Positions 17,065-25,281 of a stretch of DNA of 64,000 nucleotides are shown here, piece after piece. The position numbers and the translations under genes are program-made. The stretch comes from Bosea sp. Tri-49. Its GTDB lineage: Bacteria; Pseudomonadota; Alphaproteobacteria; Rhizobiales; Beijerinckiaceae. A model generated the notes under the pieces. That model had not been told where the DNA came from. It worked only from the letters and a program-made list of their open reading frames with translations, and ran no database searches. The DNA lies in NCBI RefSeq assembly GCF_003952665.1, contig NZ_CP017946.1:1054001-1118000 (forward strand), written 5' to 3'. Every line of letters begins with the position of its first letter. Position 1 is the first letter of the stretch.

Positions 17065-18567
17065 ATGGACGCTTTCTCCGCCCTTCTGGCCGGCTTCCAG
17101 GTCGCGCTCACCCCGCTCAACCTGACGGTCGCCTTCGCCGGCGTCGCGCTCGGCACCGCGATCGGCGCATTGCCGGGCATCGGGCCGATCAATGCCGTGG
17201 CGCTGCTGCTGCCGCTATGCTTCGCGCTGAAACTGCCGCCCGAGACGGCGCTGATCCTGCTCGCCGGGCTCTATTACGGCAGCGGCTATGGCGGACGCAT
17301 CTCCTCGATCCTGCTTAATATCCCCGGGGATCCCGGGCTGGTGATGACCACGCTCGACGGCTATCCGCTCGCCAAAGCCGGGCGGGGGGCCGCGGCGCTC
17401 GCGATCAGCGGAATCGGCAGCTTCGTCGGCGGCACCAGCGCCGTCATCCTGATGACTTTCCTCGCCGTGCCGCTGGCCCGGCTGGCGCTGTCCTTCGGAC
17501 CGGCGGACTACGTCGCGCTGATGGTGCTGTCCTTCGCCCTGCTCGGGACGATGGGCGAAGGCAAGGCCGTGAAAACCTGGATCGCGGTTGCTCTCGGCCT
17601 GCTGCTTGCCATGGTCGGGATCGATGGCGGCAGCGGCGTCGAGCGCTTCACCTTCGGTTCGCTCGAGCTGCTTGGCGGCATCGACTTCACCAGCCTGACC
17701 ATCGGCCTCTTCGCCGTCGCCGAGATTCTCGTTCTGGCGGAAGGGATGCTCAGCGGCGTGATCTCACGTACTGGCGACGGGGTCCGGCTGACACTGAAAG
17801 AGGTCATGTTCTGCGTGCCGGCGATGCTGCGGGCGACCGGCATCGGCTTCTTCCTCGGCGTGCTCCCCGGAACCGGCGCCTCGGTCGCCTCCGCCATGGC
17901 CTACACCGCCGAGAAACGGGTCTCCGACAAGGGCTCCTTCGGCAAGGGCGACATGCGCGGCCTTGCAGCGCCGGAGACCGCCGACAATGCTGCGCAGACC
18001 GGCTCGATGGTGCCGATGCTGGCGCTCGGCATCCCCGGCTCGGGCACGACGGCGGTGATGCTTGGCGCCTTCCTGATGTACTCGATCACGCCCGGCCCGC
18101 TGTTGTTTACGCAGCGCCCGGAGGTCGCCTGGGGCCTGATCGCCTCGATGTATATCGGCAATCTGATGCTGCTGGTGCTCAACCTGCCGCTGGTCGGGCT
18201 CTTCGCGCGGCTGCTGCTGATCCCCGCCTGGATCCTTTACCCAGGCATCCTCGCTCTGTCCTATGCCGGCGTCTATGCCGTCTCCAATTCGGCCTTCGAG
18301 CTCATCATCACCACCGCCATCGGCATCCTCGCCTACGCCTTGCGCAAGGTCGGCATTCCGTTGATCCCGGTGCTGCTGGCCTTCGTGCTCGCCCGCCTGC
18401 TCGAGGACAATTTCCGCCGCGCCTTGTCGCTCTCGGATGGCGGCTACGAGATCCTGTTCTCGACCCCGACGAGCATCATCCTCTGGGCTCTGGCGCTCCT
18501 CGCCATAGCCTGGCCGCTCGTCGGGCAATTGCAGCGAAGCCGCGCTCCGGCTCCGAGCGAAATCTGA
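17065..18567 (+). CDS. tctA: Tripartite tricarboxylate transporter large membrane subunit TctA (set 2)
   Basis: A 500-residue TctA protein: GALPGIGPINAVALLLP near the N-terminus, YGGRISSILLNIPGD, and the second-half GVLPGTGASVASAMAY repeat, with about twelve membrane segments. It resembles the set 1 TctA in layout. It ends against the convergent SMP-30/isochorismatase gene; a stem CTCAGCG/CGCTGAG at 18586-18605 between them may act as a transcription end, although no T run follows. Confidence 0.9.
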   Translation: MDAFSALLAGFQVALTPLNLTVAFAGVALGTAIGALPGIGPINAVALLLPLCFALKLPPETALILLAGLYYGSGYGGRISSILLNIPGDPGLVMTTLDGYPLAKAGRGAAALAISGIGSFVGGTSAVILMTFLAVPLARLALSFGPADYVALMVLSFALLGTMGEGKAVKTWIAVALGLLLAMVGIDGGSGVERFTFGSLELLGGIDFTSLTIGLFAVAEILVLAEGMLSGVISRTGDGVRLTLKEVMFCVPAMLRATGIGFFLGVLPGTGASVASAMAYTAEKRVSDKGSFGKGDMRGLAAPETADNAAQTGSMVPMLALGIPGSGTTAVMLGAFLMYSITPGPLLFTQRPEVAWGLIASMYIGNLMLLVLNLPLVGLFARLLLIPAWILYPGILALSYAGVYAVSNSAFELIITTAIGILAYALRKVGIPLIPVLLAFVLARLLEDNFRRALSLSDGGYEILFSTPTSIILWALALLAIAWPLVGQLQRSRAPAPSEI

Positions 18568-18663
18568 ACGCCATCCTCCTTCACGCTCAGCGTCTCGTCG
18601 CTGAGGACGCAAGCTTGGAACGACAGGCGGGAGTCGCCACCACCGCCATGTCCGGACAGCCGC

Positions 18664-20289
18664 TCAGGCGGTCGCGGCGATGACTGCATCGACATCCGTC
18701 ACGACGCAGACATTCTGCAGCGCGTAATTCACAGAGGCCGTGTGCCATTCGGCGTTCATCGTCGAGCAGGCATCCTCCGGCACCACCATGAAATAGCCCT
18801 TGTCGGCGCCGGTGCGGGCGGTGTGCTCGATCGACATGTTGGTCCAGGCGCCGGTGACGATGACGATGTCGCGGCCGAGCGCCTTCAGCACCGTCTCCAG
18901 CCTTGTGCCTTCCCAGGCGCTCATGCGCTGCTTCTCGACGACATGGTCGCTGCTCTGCGCCTCCAGGCCGGGCACGGGAGCCGCGCCCCAGGTGCCGCGC
19001 ACCAGCGCCTTGGCGTCGGCAAGTCCTTCGAACAGCGGGGCGTTCATGGTTACGCCAGGCGCGCCGGCCTCGACGATGAACCAGACATGGATCACCGGGA
19101 TGCCGCGCGAGCGCGCCGCCTGCGCCAGGCGCGAACCGTTGGCGATCGCGTTCTGCTGCCGGCAATGCTCCGGCGAGCCCGAGCCGGCGAAGGCGCCGCC
19201 CTCCATCACCACATCGTTCTGCATGTCCTGGATGATCAGGGCACAGCGCGATGGATCGAGCCGGTAGCCGGAGGCGACCTTCTTCGTGCCGTTTGCCGCG
19301 ACAGAAGCTGCGGGGACGATGTCTGCGGCCGGCCGCTCTGCCGCAGCGCGGCCATGGCTCGAACTCCCGGTGTCGGTAGTGCCCGCCTTCATGTAGGGCT
19401 CAAGGCGTGGCCCGACCTTGGTCTCGACCGCATAGAGCGAATGACTCGCGGTCAGGAAGAGCGTGCGCCAGTCCGGACCGCCCCAAGTGAGGTTGCCGAC
19501 GAGCTCGGGCACGCGCAGCTTGCCGATCAGCTCGCCCTTGATCGAGTAGACCCAGACACCGCCGGGGCCGGTGACCCAGATATTGCCCTGCGCATCGCAT
19601 TTCATCCCGTCGGGGACACCGGGCTCGGAGCCGACGATGCCTGAGGCGAAGATGCGGCCGGAGCCGAGCCGGCCATCCGGCTTGATGTCGAAGACCCGGA
19701 TATTGTGCTGTACGGTGTCGTTGACGAAGAGTCGGTCTTCCGTGGGGCAGAAGCATAGCCCGTTCGGCTGGTCGAAGAGGTAGCGGTCGACCAGGAGCTG
19801 CGGCGCGCCGCCTTCAGGGGGAATGCGATAGACGCCCTGGAAACCCAGCTGGCGCGGCCGCTCGACGCCGAAGACCGGCATGCGGCCATACCAGGGATCG
19901 GAGAAATAGATCGATCCGTCAGACTTCACGACGACGTCGTTGGGACTGTTGAGCTCCATGCCCTCGAAATGCGAGGCGATGACCTCGCTACGCCCGTCCG
20001 GGCGCTCGCGCACCAGCGACGAGGTCGCGTGCTCGCAGACGATCAGGTCGAGCGCGGCATCATAGGTCATGCCGTTGCATTTGTTCGCCGGCCGCCTGAC
20101 CTCCCGCACGCCGTTTCCGTCCCAGCGGCGCCGGACATCGCCCGGCATGTCCGAGAACAGCAGGTGCTGTCCCTGCGGATGCCAGATCGGGCCCTCGCAG
20201 AACTCGAAGCCGGTGCCGAGCTGGCGCACCGGCGCCCAGAGGTCGATCAGGTCGGCGAAACCGGGCTGGACGGCGGTGTGAGTAGTCAT
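18664..20289 (-). CDS. SMP-30/gluconolactonase domain fused to an isochorismatase-like hydrolase domain
   Basis: A 541-residue two-domain protein. Residues about 15-300 form an SMP-30/gluconolactonase beta-propeller (GFEFCEGPIWHPQG, ELNSPNDVVVKSDGSIYFSD, QPNGLCFCPTEDRLFVNDT), normally a metal-dependent lactonase. After a polar linker rich in Ala, Ser and Gly, residues about 345-541 form an isochorismatase/cysteine hydrolase domain with the triad positions Asp355 (IIQDMQND), Lys453 (VVEKQRMSAW) and, where the family has cysteine, Ser486 (GAWTNMSIEHTAR). The serine suggests altered chemistry or loss of thiol catalysis. It is the last gene of the long catabolic unit. The start at 20289 is the first ATG giving a lactonase N-terminus; no strong ribosome site is seen. 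Confidence 0.82.
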   Translation of the reverse strand: MTTHTAVQPGFADLIDLWAPVRQLGTGFEFCEGPIWHPQGQHLLFSDMPGDVRRRWDGNGVREVRRPANKCNGMTYDAALDLIVCEHATSSLVRERPDGRSEVIASHFEGMELNSPNDVVVKSDGSIYFSDPWYGRMPVFGVERPRQLGFQGVYRIPPEGGAPQLLVDRYLFDQPNGLCFCPTEDRLFVNDTVQHNIRVFDIKPDGRLGSGRIFASGIVGSEPGVPDGMKCDAQGNIWVTGPGGVWVYSIKGELIGKLRVPELVGNLTWGGPDWRTLFLTASHSLYAVETKVGPRLEPYMKAGTTDTGSSSHGRAAAERPAADIVPAASVAANGTKKVASGYRLDPSRCALIIQDMQNDVVMEGGAFAGSGSPEHCRQQNAIANGSRLAQAARSRGIPVIHVWFIVEAGAPGVTMNAPLFEGLADAKALVRGTWGAAPVPGLEAQSSDHVVEKQRMSAWEGTRLETVLKALGRDIVIVTGAWTNMSIEHTARTGADKGYFMVVPEDACSTMNAEWHTASVNYALQNVCVVTDVDAVIAATA

Positions 20290-20345
20290 CGGGATACCGA
20301 TTGCGAAATACGGAAGAGAGAAGCGCAGACCTCTCCACTGTTTTT

Positions 20346-20474
20346 CCGGGGCAGGCCGCAGGCCTGAGCCCGGAACCCATGAACACGCCCTTTCCGGAGG
20401 AGGATACCGTCGTTCACGCCGTTCTGCCCGGTCGTGGTCATGGGTTCCGGGCTCGCGGCTTCGCCGCGCCCCGG
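20346..20474. repeat. Inverted pair of REP-like palindromic elements (REPIN-like)
   Basis: Two 37-base elements in opposite orientation, 20346-20382 and 20438-20474, share the ends CCGGGGC and GAGCCCGGAACCCATGA, with a different small hairpin between them (AGGCC/GGCCT in one, GCGGC/GCCGC in the other). A 55-base spacer separates them. Compensating changes within the hairpins argue for conserved structure. They fill the 200-bp gap between two operon genes. Confidence 0.7.
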
Positions 20475-20491
20475 AATGACAGCGAGGGCAC

Positions 20492-21340
20492 TCACGCCGC
20501 GAACCAGTTGCGGGCCGGCAGCGACTGCACCACCGGCCCGGGCACCGCCATGTCCATGCGGCCGACGACCTGGCCATGGGCGATCTTGGCCGGCTTGTCG
20601 TGGACCGGCAGCAGAAAGGCACCGTTGGCGAGCAGCTTCTTGATCGCCGCCTTCTCCTCGCGCTTGGAGACGCCGTGATTGCCGGTGGTGCGCGGCTCGT
20701 TGGCGTGCAGCTCGTGGAAGGGCGAGACGATCTGGTCGTTGAAGTCGTAGATCACGTCGCCGCAGATGATGGCGCGGCCTTCATTGGTATCGACATGGAC
20801 GTTCATCGAGCCTTCGGTATGGGCGCCGGCCGCTTCGAGATAGCAGCCGGGGAAGAGCTCGATCATCCCCGACAATTCGAGGTCCTCGAAGCGCAGCGCG
20901 TCGCGCGTGTGCAGGCGGTCGATCAGGTGTTTGATGTCGGGCGCCGGATATTGCGGGTGCATCAGCCCGGAGACCGAGTATTCGAGCTCGCGCCGGTTGA
21001 CGAGCACCGTGGTGTTCATCGGGAAGAGCTCGTCCTTGCCGGCATGATCGATATGGAGGTGGGTGTGCATGACATATCGCACATCGCCCATCCGCACGCC
21101 GTGTTTGGCGAGCTGGTTCTCGATCATGTTCTCGTGGAACTGGAGGCCGCGCATGCCGAGGCTCTCCATGATCTGGTTGTGGCGGTAGCCGGTGTCGACC
21201 ACCACCGGCCAGGGACCGCCGAGGATCAGGAAGCCGTAGGTCGGCACGCGGCGGGTGCGGCCGCAATCGCGGCCGAGCACGAGGAAGCTCGATTCCAGCT
21301 CGATATCGCCATAGTCGAGGATCTTGATTTCGAGGGCCAT
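20492..21340 (-). CDS. Metallo-beta-lactamase-fold hydrolase, N-acyl homoserine lactonase-like
   Basis: A 282-residue MBL-fold protein. The dinuclear zinc motif is HTHLHIDHAG at about residues 92-101, followed by further ligands in EAAGAHTEGSMN and ICGDVIYD. The pattern and length are those of the AhlD/AttM-type lactonase group, which open lactone rings, but the family also contains many other esterases. AGGAGGA precedes the ATG. It lies between the amidohydrolase gene (upstream) and the SMP-30 fusion (downstream), so three putative lactone or amide hydrolases are adjacent. A role in quorum quenching is possible but the operon context favours catabolism. Confidence 0.8.
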   Translation of the reverse strand: MALEIKILDYGDIELESSFLVLGRDCGRTRRVPTYGFLILGGPWPVVVDTGYRHNQIMESLGMRGLQFHENMIENQLAKHGVRMGDVRYVMHTHLHIDHAGKDELFPMNTTVLVNRRELEYSVSGLMHPQYPAPDIKHLIDRLHTRDALRFEDLELSGMIELFPGCYLEAAGAHTEGSMNVHVDTNEGRAIICGDVIYDFNDQIVSPFHELHANEPRTTGNHGVSKREEKAAIKKLLANGAFLLPVHDKPAKIAHGQVVGRMDMAVPGPVVQSLPARNWFAA

Positions 21341-21357
21341 GAACGTCCTCCTCTTGA

Positions 21358-22239
21358 TTATTGGCCGAGGCGGTAGACCCGCCTTGCAGTCTCGTTGAAC
21401 ACGGCGGCCTGCGCCGCTTGCGGCACCGCCGCGCGATGCGCCTCGATCAGCTCGGCGTAGGTCGTCCAGAGCTTCTCGATCGGGAAATTGGAGCCGAACA
21501 GGCAGCGCTCCGCGCCGAACAGGGCAAGCGTATCGCCGATGATGATGACGATCTGCTCGGGATCGTTCCGGCGCAGGAAAGTGCCGAGGCCCGAGAGCTT
21601 GCTGGTGATGTTGGGCTGCGCTGCCAACAGCGTCATGCCCTTACGCCAGGCGGCGATGCCCTCAGGCGACAGGTCCTCCAGCATGCCGGCGTGCTGGAGC
21701 ACGAAGGTCACGCCCGGACAGGCGGCGGCGAGCTCGGCCGCGCCCGCCATCTGGCCGGCAAAGACCTGGAGGTCGAAGCTGAAGCCGTACTCGGCCAACC
21801 GCCCGACATTGGCGATCAGCCTGGGATCGCGTGCGAGATCGGGCCCGCTAGCGAACCGGTAGAGCGTGTTCTCGTGCCAATGCAGTTGCATGCGCACGCC
21901 GCGCACCCGGCTGTTGCGCGCGAGCTGGTCGAGCTGAGGGCGGACATCGCCGGCCAGCATGTCGGCATAGGCGACGATGGCGATCGGGAAGCCGCTTTCG
22001 TCCGACGCCTGCGAGACGTAGGTCACCTCGTCGAGATATCGATCGGTCGCCCAGTTGGCCTGGACATAGACGGCTTCGGTCACGCGCGCCGGTTGGCAGT
22101 CGCCCAGATATTCGGCGATCGGATAGTCGCGCCGGATCGGCTCATAGGGCCCAAAGATGCGCGGCTGCATCGGGCCGAGCAGCCAGGGCAGATCCGCCTG
22201 CCGCCAGATGTGGAAATGGGAATCGACGAGACCGGTCAT
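21358..22239 (-). CDS. Amidohydrolase 2-family (TIM-barrel) hydrolase
   Basis: A 293-residue protein of the amidohydrolase_2 group, to which lactone hydrolases such as fuconolactonase-like enzymes belong. Visible motifs are VDSHFHIW at the N-terminus (metal ligands), RGVRMQLHWHEN, FVLQHAG and LFGSNFPIEK near the C-terminus. It starts with ATG 22239 overlapping the stop of the VWA gene (ATGA). The likely role is hydrolysis of a lactone or cyclic amide made after hydroxylation by the neighbouring molybdenum enzyme; the substrate is not known. Confidence 0.8.
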   Translation of the reverse strand: MTGLVDSHFHIWRQADLPWLLGPMQPRIFGPYEPIRRDYPIAEYLGDCQPARVTEAVYVQANWATDRYLDEVTYVSQASDESGFPIAIVAYADMLAGDVRPQLDQLARNSRVRGVRMQLHWHENTLYRFASGPDLARDPRLIANVGRLAEYGFSFDLQVFAGQMAGAAELAAACPGVTFVLQHAGMLEDLSPEGIAAWRKGMTLLAAQPNITSKLSGLGTFLRRNDPEQIVIIIGDTLALFGAERCLFGSNFPIEKLWTTYAELIEAHRAAVPQAAQAAVFNETARRVYRLGQ

Positions 22240-23351
22240 GCCGCTTGCGTGCCTCCGAGTGACAGGATGCGCCGGCAGATCCGCGCCGTACTGGCGCCAT
22301 CCGAGAGGCTGGCGAGGCGCGGCGCGATCAGCCTGAGCGCCTCTGTTTCCGGCCGGTAGCCGGGATCGGCCGCCAGTGGCGTCAGCCAGTCGATGCGATG
22401 GGCGCGCTGGGCCAGCCTTGCGACCGCTGTGACCAGCGCCGATGGATCGCCGCGTTCGAGACCGTCCGAGAGCACGACAACGACGGCGCCACGGGCGTAA
22501 GCAGCGAAGCGCGGCACCGCGAGGAAGGCTTGCAGCGCGTCGCCGATGCGCGTGCCGCCATCCCAATCGGCGACGAGGCCGGAGGCTTCTGCCAGCGCTT
22601 GCTCGCGGCGCTTGCGCCTGAGCGCCCGCGTCACGCGGGTCAGCCGCGTGCCGAAGGTGAAGACCTCGACCTGCCGGGTCGCGTGGACGATCGTGTGCGC
22701 CAACGCGAGATTGGCGTCGCTGCGCTGCTTCATCGAGCCGGAGACGTCGATCAGCAGCAGGATCGGCCGCGGCCGCGTCACGCGCCGGAGCCGCTTCAGG
22801 CTCATCACCTCGCCGTCATGGCGGATCGCATCCTTGAGGCTGCGGGCGAGGTCGACCATCGGCCCGCGTCGTGCGGTCCGATGGCGATAGCCGCGGCGAC
22901 GGGGCAGGGCGGCCGGCAATGCCCGGCCGAAGCGGCGCAAGGTCTCGCTGTCGTCGAGCGTCTTCAGCTGGCGGATCGAGAGAGCCTCGGCCCCGGTCGC
23001 GGCCTGGCCAGTCTCGTTGACCTCCTCGCCGATCAGCACCTCGCGCGAGCCGGAATCCTCCTGGATCGAGATGTCTTCGTCCGGTGCGAAATCGTCATCG
23101 CCCGGCTCGGCGAGCGCCCCGCCGAGGAAATGCAGGTCGAACAGCGCATCGAAGCGCTCGCGCTGTTCGGGATGGGGCGCGAGCGTCGCAGTGGCGGCCC
23201 TATGGATATCTGCGACGCTGCGCGGGCCGAGCAGTTCGACCGCCATCAGGAAGCTGGTCGTCTGCTCGGGCGCGGCCGCGATGCCATGCTCGCGCAGCAG
23301 CGCTGGGAAGGCGACGAAGAGCCGGGCGGCGGCGGGGAGGGGCGCGATCAT
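22236..23351 (-). CDS. VWA domain-containing CoxE-like protein
   Basis: A 371-residue protein of the CoxE family. A MIDAS metal site is seen as LLLIDVSGSMKQRSD (first Asp at residue 202), and the C-terminal half is a von Willebrand A fold. CoxE proteins act with a CoxD/MoxR ATPase in maturing molybdenum-copper CO dehydrogenase, and relatives accompany many molybdenum hydroxylases. Its start overlaps the stop of the MoxR gene (ATGA), as expected for a working pair. Here it should help assemble the split hydroxylase encoded just upstream. Confidence 0.82.
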   Translation of the reverse strand: MIAPLPAAARLFVAFPALLREHGIAAAPEQTTSFLMAVELLGPRSVADIHRAATATLAPHPEQRERFDALFDLHFLGGALAEPGDDDFAPDEDISIQEDSGSREVLIGEEVNETGQAATGAEALSIRQLKTLDDSETLRRFGRALPAALPRRRGYRHRTARRGPMVDLARSLKDAIRHDGEVMSLKRLRRVTRPRPILLLIDVSGSMKQRSDANLALAHTIVHATRQVEVFTFGTRLTRVTRALRRKRREQALAEASGLVADWDGGTRIGDALQAFLAVPRFAAYARGAVVVVLSDGLERGDPSALVTAVARLAQRAHRIDWLTPLAADPGYRPETEALRLIAPRLASLSDGASTARICRRILSLGGTQAA

Positions 23352-24232
23352 GCCGCCAGCCCCGGGATGAAGAGCGGCAGGCGCGGGCGCAAATGCGCGA
23401 GGTCTTCCTCGTCCTTGATCGCGGCGCCGAGCGAACGGCGGAAAGCCTCCGGCCAGGGTGCGCCGGTCTGCGCCAGCGCCGTTGCGGCTTCGGCCCAGTC
23501 GACCGCCTCGGCGACGCCTGGTGGCTTGGCGAGCGGCTCCTGCCGCAGCAATCCGACTGCCTGAACGACCGCGCGGGCCGTGCTCTCGGCGACGGCGGAG
23601 GAGCGCAGCATGATGATCTGCGCCTCGCGCTCCGGCTCGGGATAAGCGATGTAGTGATAGACGCAGCGGCGGCGGAGCGCCTCGTGCAGTTCGCGGGTGC
23701 GGTTCGAGGTCAGGATCACGACCGGCCGCTCGGCTGCGCGCAGCGTGCCGCGCTCGGGGATCGAGATCGAGAAATCCGAGAGGAATTCGAGCAGGAAGGC
23801 CTCGAATTCATGGTCGGAGCGGTCGATCTCGTCGATCAGCAGCACGGTCGATTCCGGCCGCCGCAGCGTCGTCAGCATCGGCCGTTCGATCAGGAAGTCG
23901 TCGCGATAGATGTCGAGCTGCTCGCCGTCCTTCGCCTGGCGGATGGCGAGCATCTGGCGCGGATAGTTCCACTCGTAGAGCGCGGCGGCCGCGTCGATGC
24001 CCTCGAAGCATTGCAGGCGGATGAGCCGGCGCCCGAGAATGCCGGCGAGCGCCTTGGCGGCCTCTGTCTTGCCGACGCCGGGCGCGCCTTCGAGCAGCAG
24101 CGGCTTGCCGAGCGCGAGCGAGAGATAGCCGGCCGTCGCGATGCCGTCATCGGCGAGATACATCGCCGCCTGCAGGGCCTCGGCGAGGTCCTCGGGGCTG
24201 GAGATGCCGGCGACGGTCGTCCTCAGCGCCAT
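23348..24232 (-). CDS. MoxR-type AAA+ ATPase, CoxD-like
   Basis: A 294-residue AAA+ ATPase with Walker A GAPGVGKTEAAKA at about residue 52, Walker B VLLIDEIDRSD and the sensor stretch PVVILTSNRTRELHEALRRR, diagnostic of MoxR. It pairs with the downstream VWA protein. In the CO dehydrogenase system CoxD inserts sulfur and helps build the active site; in other systems MoxR-VWA pairs act as chaperones. The gene begins 4 bp after the large-subunit C-terminal ORF. Confidence 0.87.
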   Translation of the reverse strand: MALRTTVAGISSPEDLAEALQAAMYLADDGIATAGYLSLALGKPLLLEGAPGVGKTEAAKALAGILGRRLIRLQCFEGIDAAAALYEWNYPRQMLAIRQAKDGEQLDIYRDDFLIERPMLTTLRRPESTVLLIDEIDRSDHEFEAFLLEFLSDFSISIPERGTLRAAERPVVILTSNRTRELHEALRRRCVYHYIAYPEPEREAQIIMLRSSAVAESTARAVVQAVGLLRQEPLAKPPGVAEAVDWAEAATALAQTGAPWPEAFRRSLGAAIKDEEDLAHLRPRLPLFIPGLAA

Positions 24233-24236
24233 CGCG

Positions 24237-25280
24237 TCACCGCCAGTTCACCGGGCCGCCACGCCGTGGGCCCGGTTTGACGCCGCCATTGGCCTTGATG
24301 CCGCGCAGGATTTTCTCCGGCGTGATCGGCAATTCGTCGACCCGCACGCCGATGGCGTTGTAGACGGCGTTTGCGACCGCCGGCAGCACCGGGTTCGCGC
24401 ACATCTCGCCGGGGCCTTTGCCGCCGAACGGCCCATCGGGCGCCGGCCGTTCCAGGACGGTGACGTGATAGGGCGCGATGTCGCCCGGCCCGGGCATCAG
24501 ATATTCGTTGAAGTCACGCGGGCCGTGTTCGGGGCTCGGGTAGTAGGGTTCCGGCGTTTCGTACAATGCGTGGCTGATCCCCATCCAGGCGCCGCCGACG
24601 AGCTGCTGCTCGACCATGCGCGGATTGATGACGCGGCCGAGCTCATAGGCGCTGGTCATCCTGAGCACCTCGACCTCGCCGGTCTCGTCGTCGACGCTGA
24701 CATCGGCGACGAGGCAGGCATGGGCGAAGGCGGTGTTCGGGTTCATCTCGCCGGTCTCGGCATCGACGGCCGAGAGCGGGATCAGGAAGATGCCGCGCCC
24801 GGCGATGGTCTTGCCCTGCTTGAACTGCGCCGCCTGCGCCGTCGCCTTGACCGTGATGCTGCGCGAGGGCGCGCCGCGGACATGGATGTTGCCGCGCCCG
24901 TCGGTGACGAGGTCGGCGGCGTTGACCTCGAGCTCCTCGGCCGCGGCTTCGAGCAGGACGCCGCGTGCCTCGCGGGCAGCGACGATGATGGCGTTGCCCA
25001 TGCGATGGGTGCCGCGCGAGGCGAAGGAGCCCATGTCGTGCGGGCCGGTGTCGCTGTCGGCGGTGTCGACATAGACGTCCTCGACGGGAACGCCGAGCGT
25101 CTCGGCCGCGATCTGGCGCGAGACCTGCTTCATGCCCTGGCCGAGATCGATGGCGGAGAGCGCGACGGTGAACTTGCCGTCCGGATTGGAATGGATCAGC
25201 GCCTGGCTCGGATCGCCGCCTAAGTTCATGCCGATCGGGTAGTTGACCGAGGCCATGCCGCGGCCTTCGTGACGAGCCAT
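24237..25280 (-). CDS. Molybdenum hydroxylase (xanthine dehydrogenase family) large subunit, C-terminal half
   Basis: A 347-residue protein that corresponds only to the last domain of a molybdopterin-binding large subunit: GGDPSQALI, then SAIDLGQGMKQ, SRGTHRMGNAI and the catalytic-glutamate region KGPGEMCANPVLPAVANA. A normal large subunit is 750-800 residues in one chain. The start ATG lies one base after the stop of the N-terminal half, in another reading frame, and both are intact and full of conserved motifs, so this looks like a gene divided in two rather than decay. A single indel in assembly or evolution could also produce it. Confidence 0.8.
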   Translation of the reverse strand: MARHEGRGMASVNYPIGMNLGGDPSQALIHSNPDGKFTVALSAIDLGQGMKQVSRQIAAETLGVPVEDVYVDTADSDTGPHDMGSFASRGTHRMGNAIIVAAREARGVLLEAAAEELEVNAADLVTDGRGNIHVRGAPSRSITVKATAQAAQFKQGKTIAGRGIFLIPLSAVDAETGEMNPNTAFAHACLVADVSVDDETGEVEVLRMTSAYELGRVINPRMVEQQLVGGAWMGISHALYETPEPYYPSPEHGPRDFNEYLMPGPGDIAPYHVTVLERPAPDGPFGGKGPGEMCANPVLPAVANAVYNAIGVRVDELPITPEKILRGIKANGGVKPGPRRGGPVNWR

Positions 25281-25281
25281 C

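Noticed and set aside
20492..21340. Quorum-quenching lactonase as a firm call
   Set aside because: The fold fits, but the operon context favours a catabolic role and no quorum genes are nearby.
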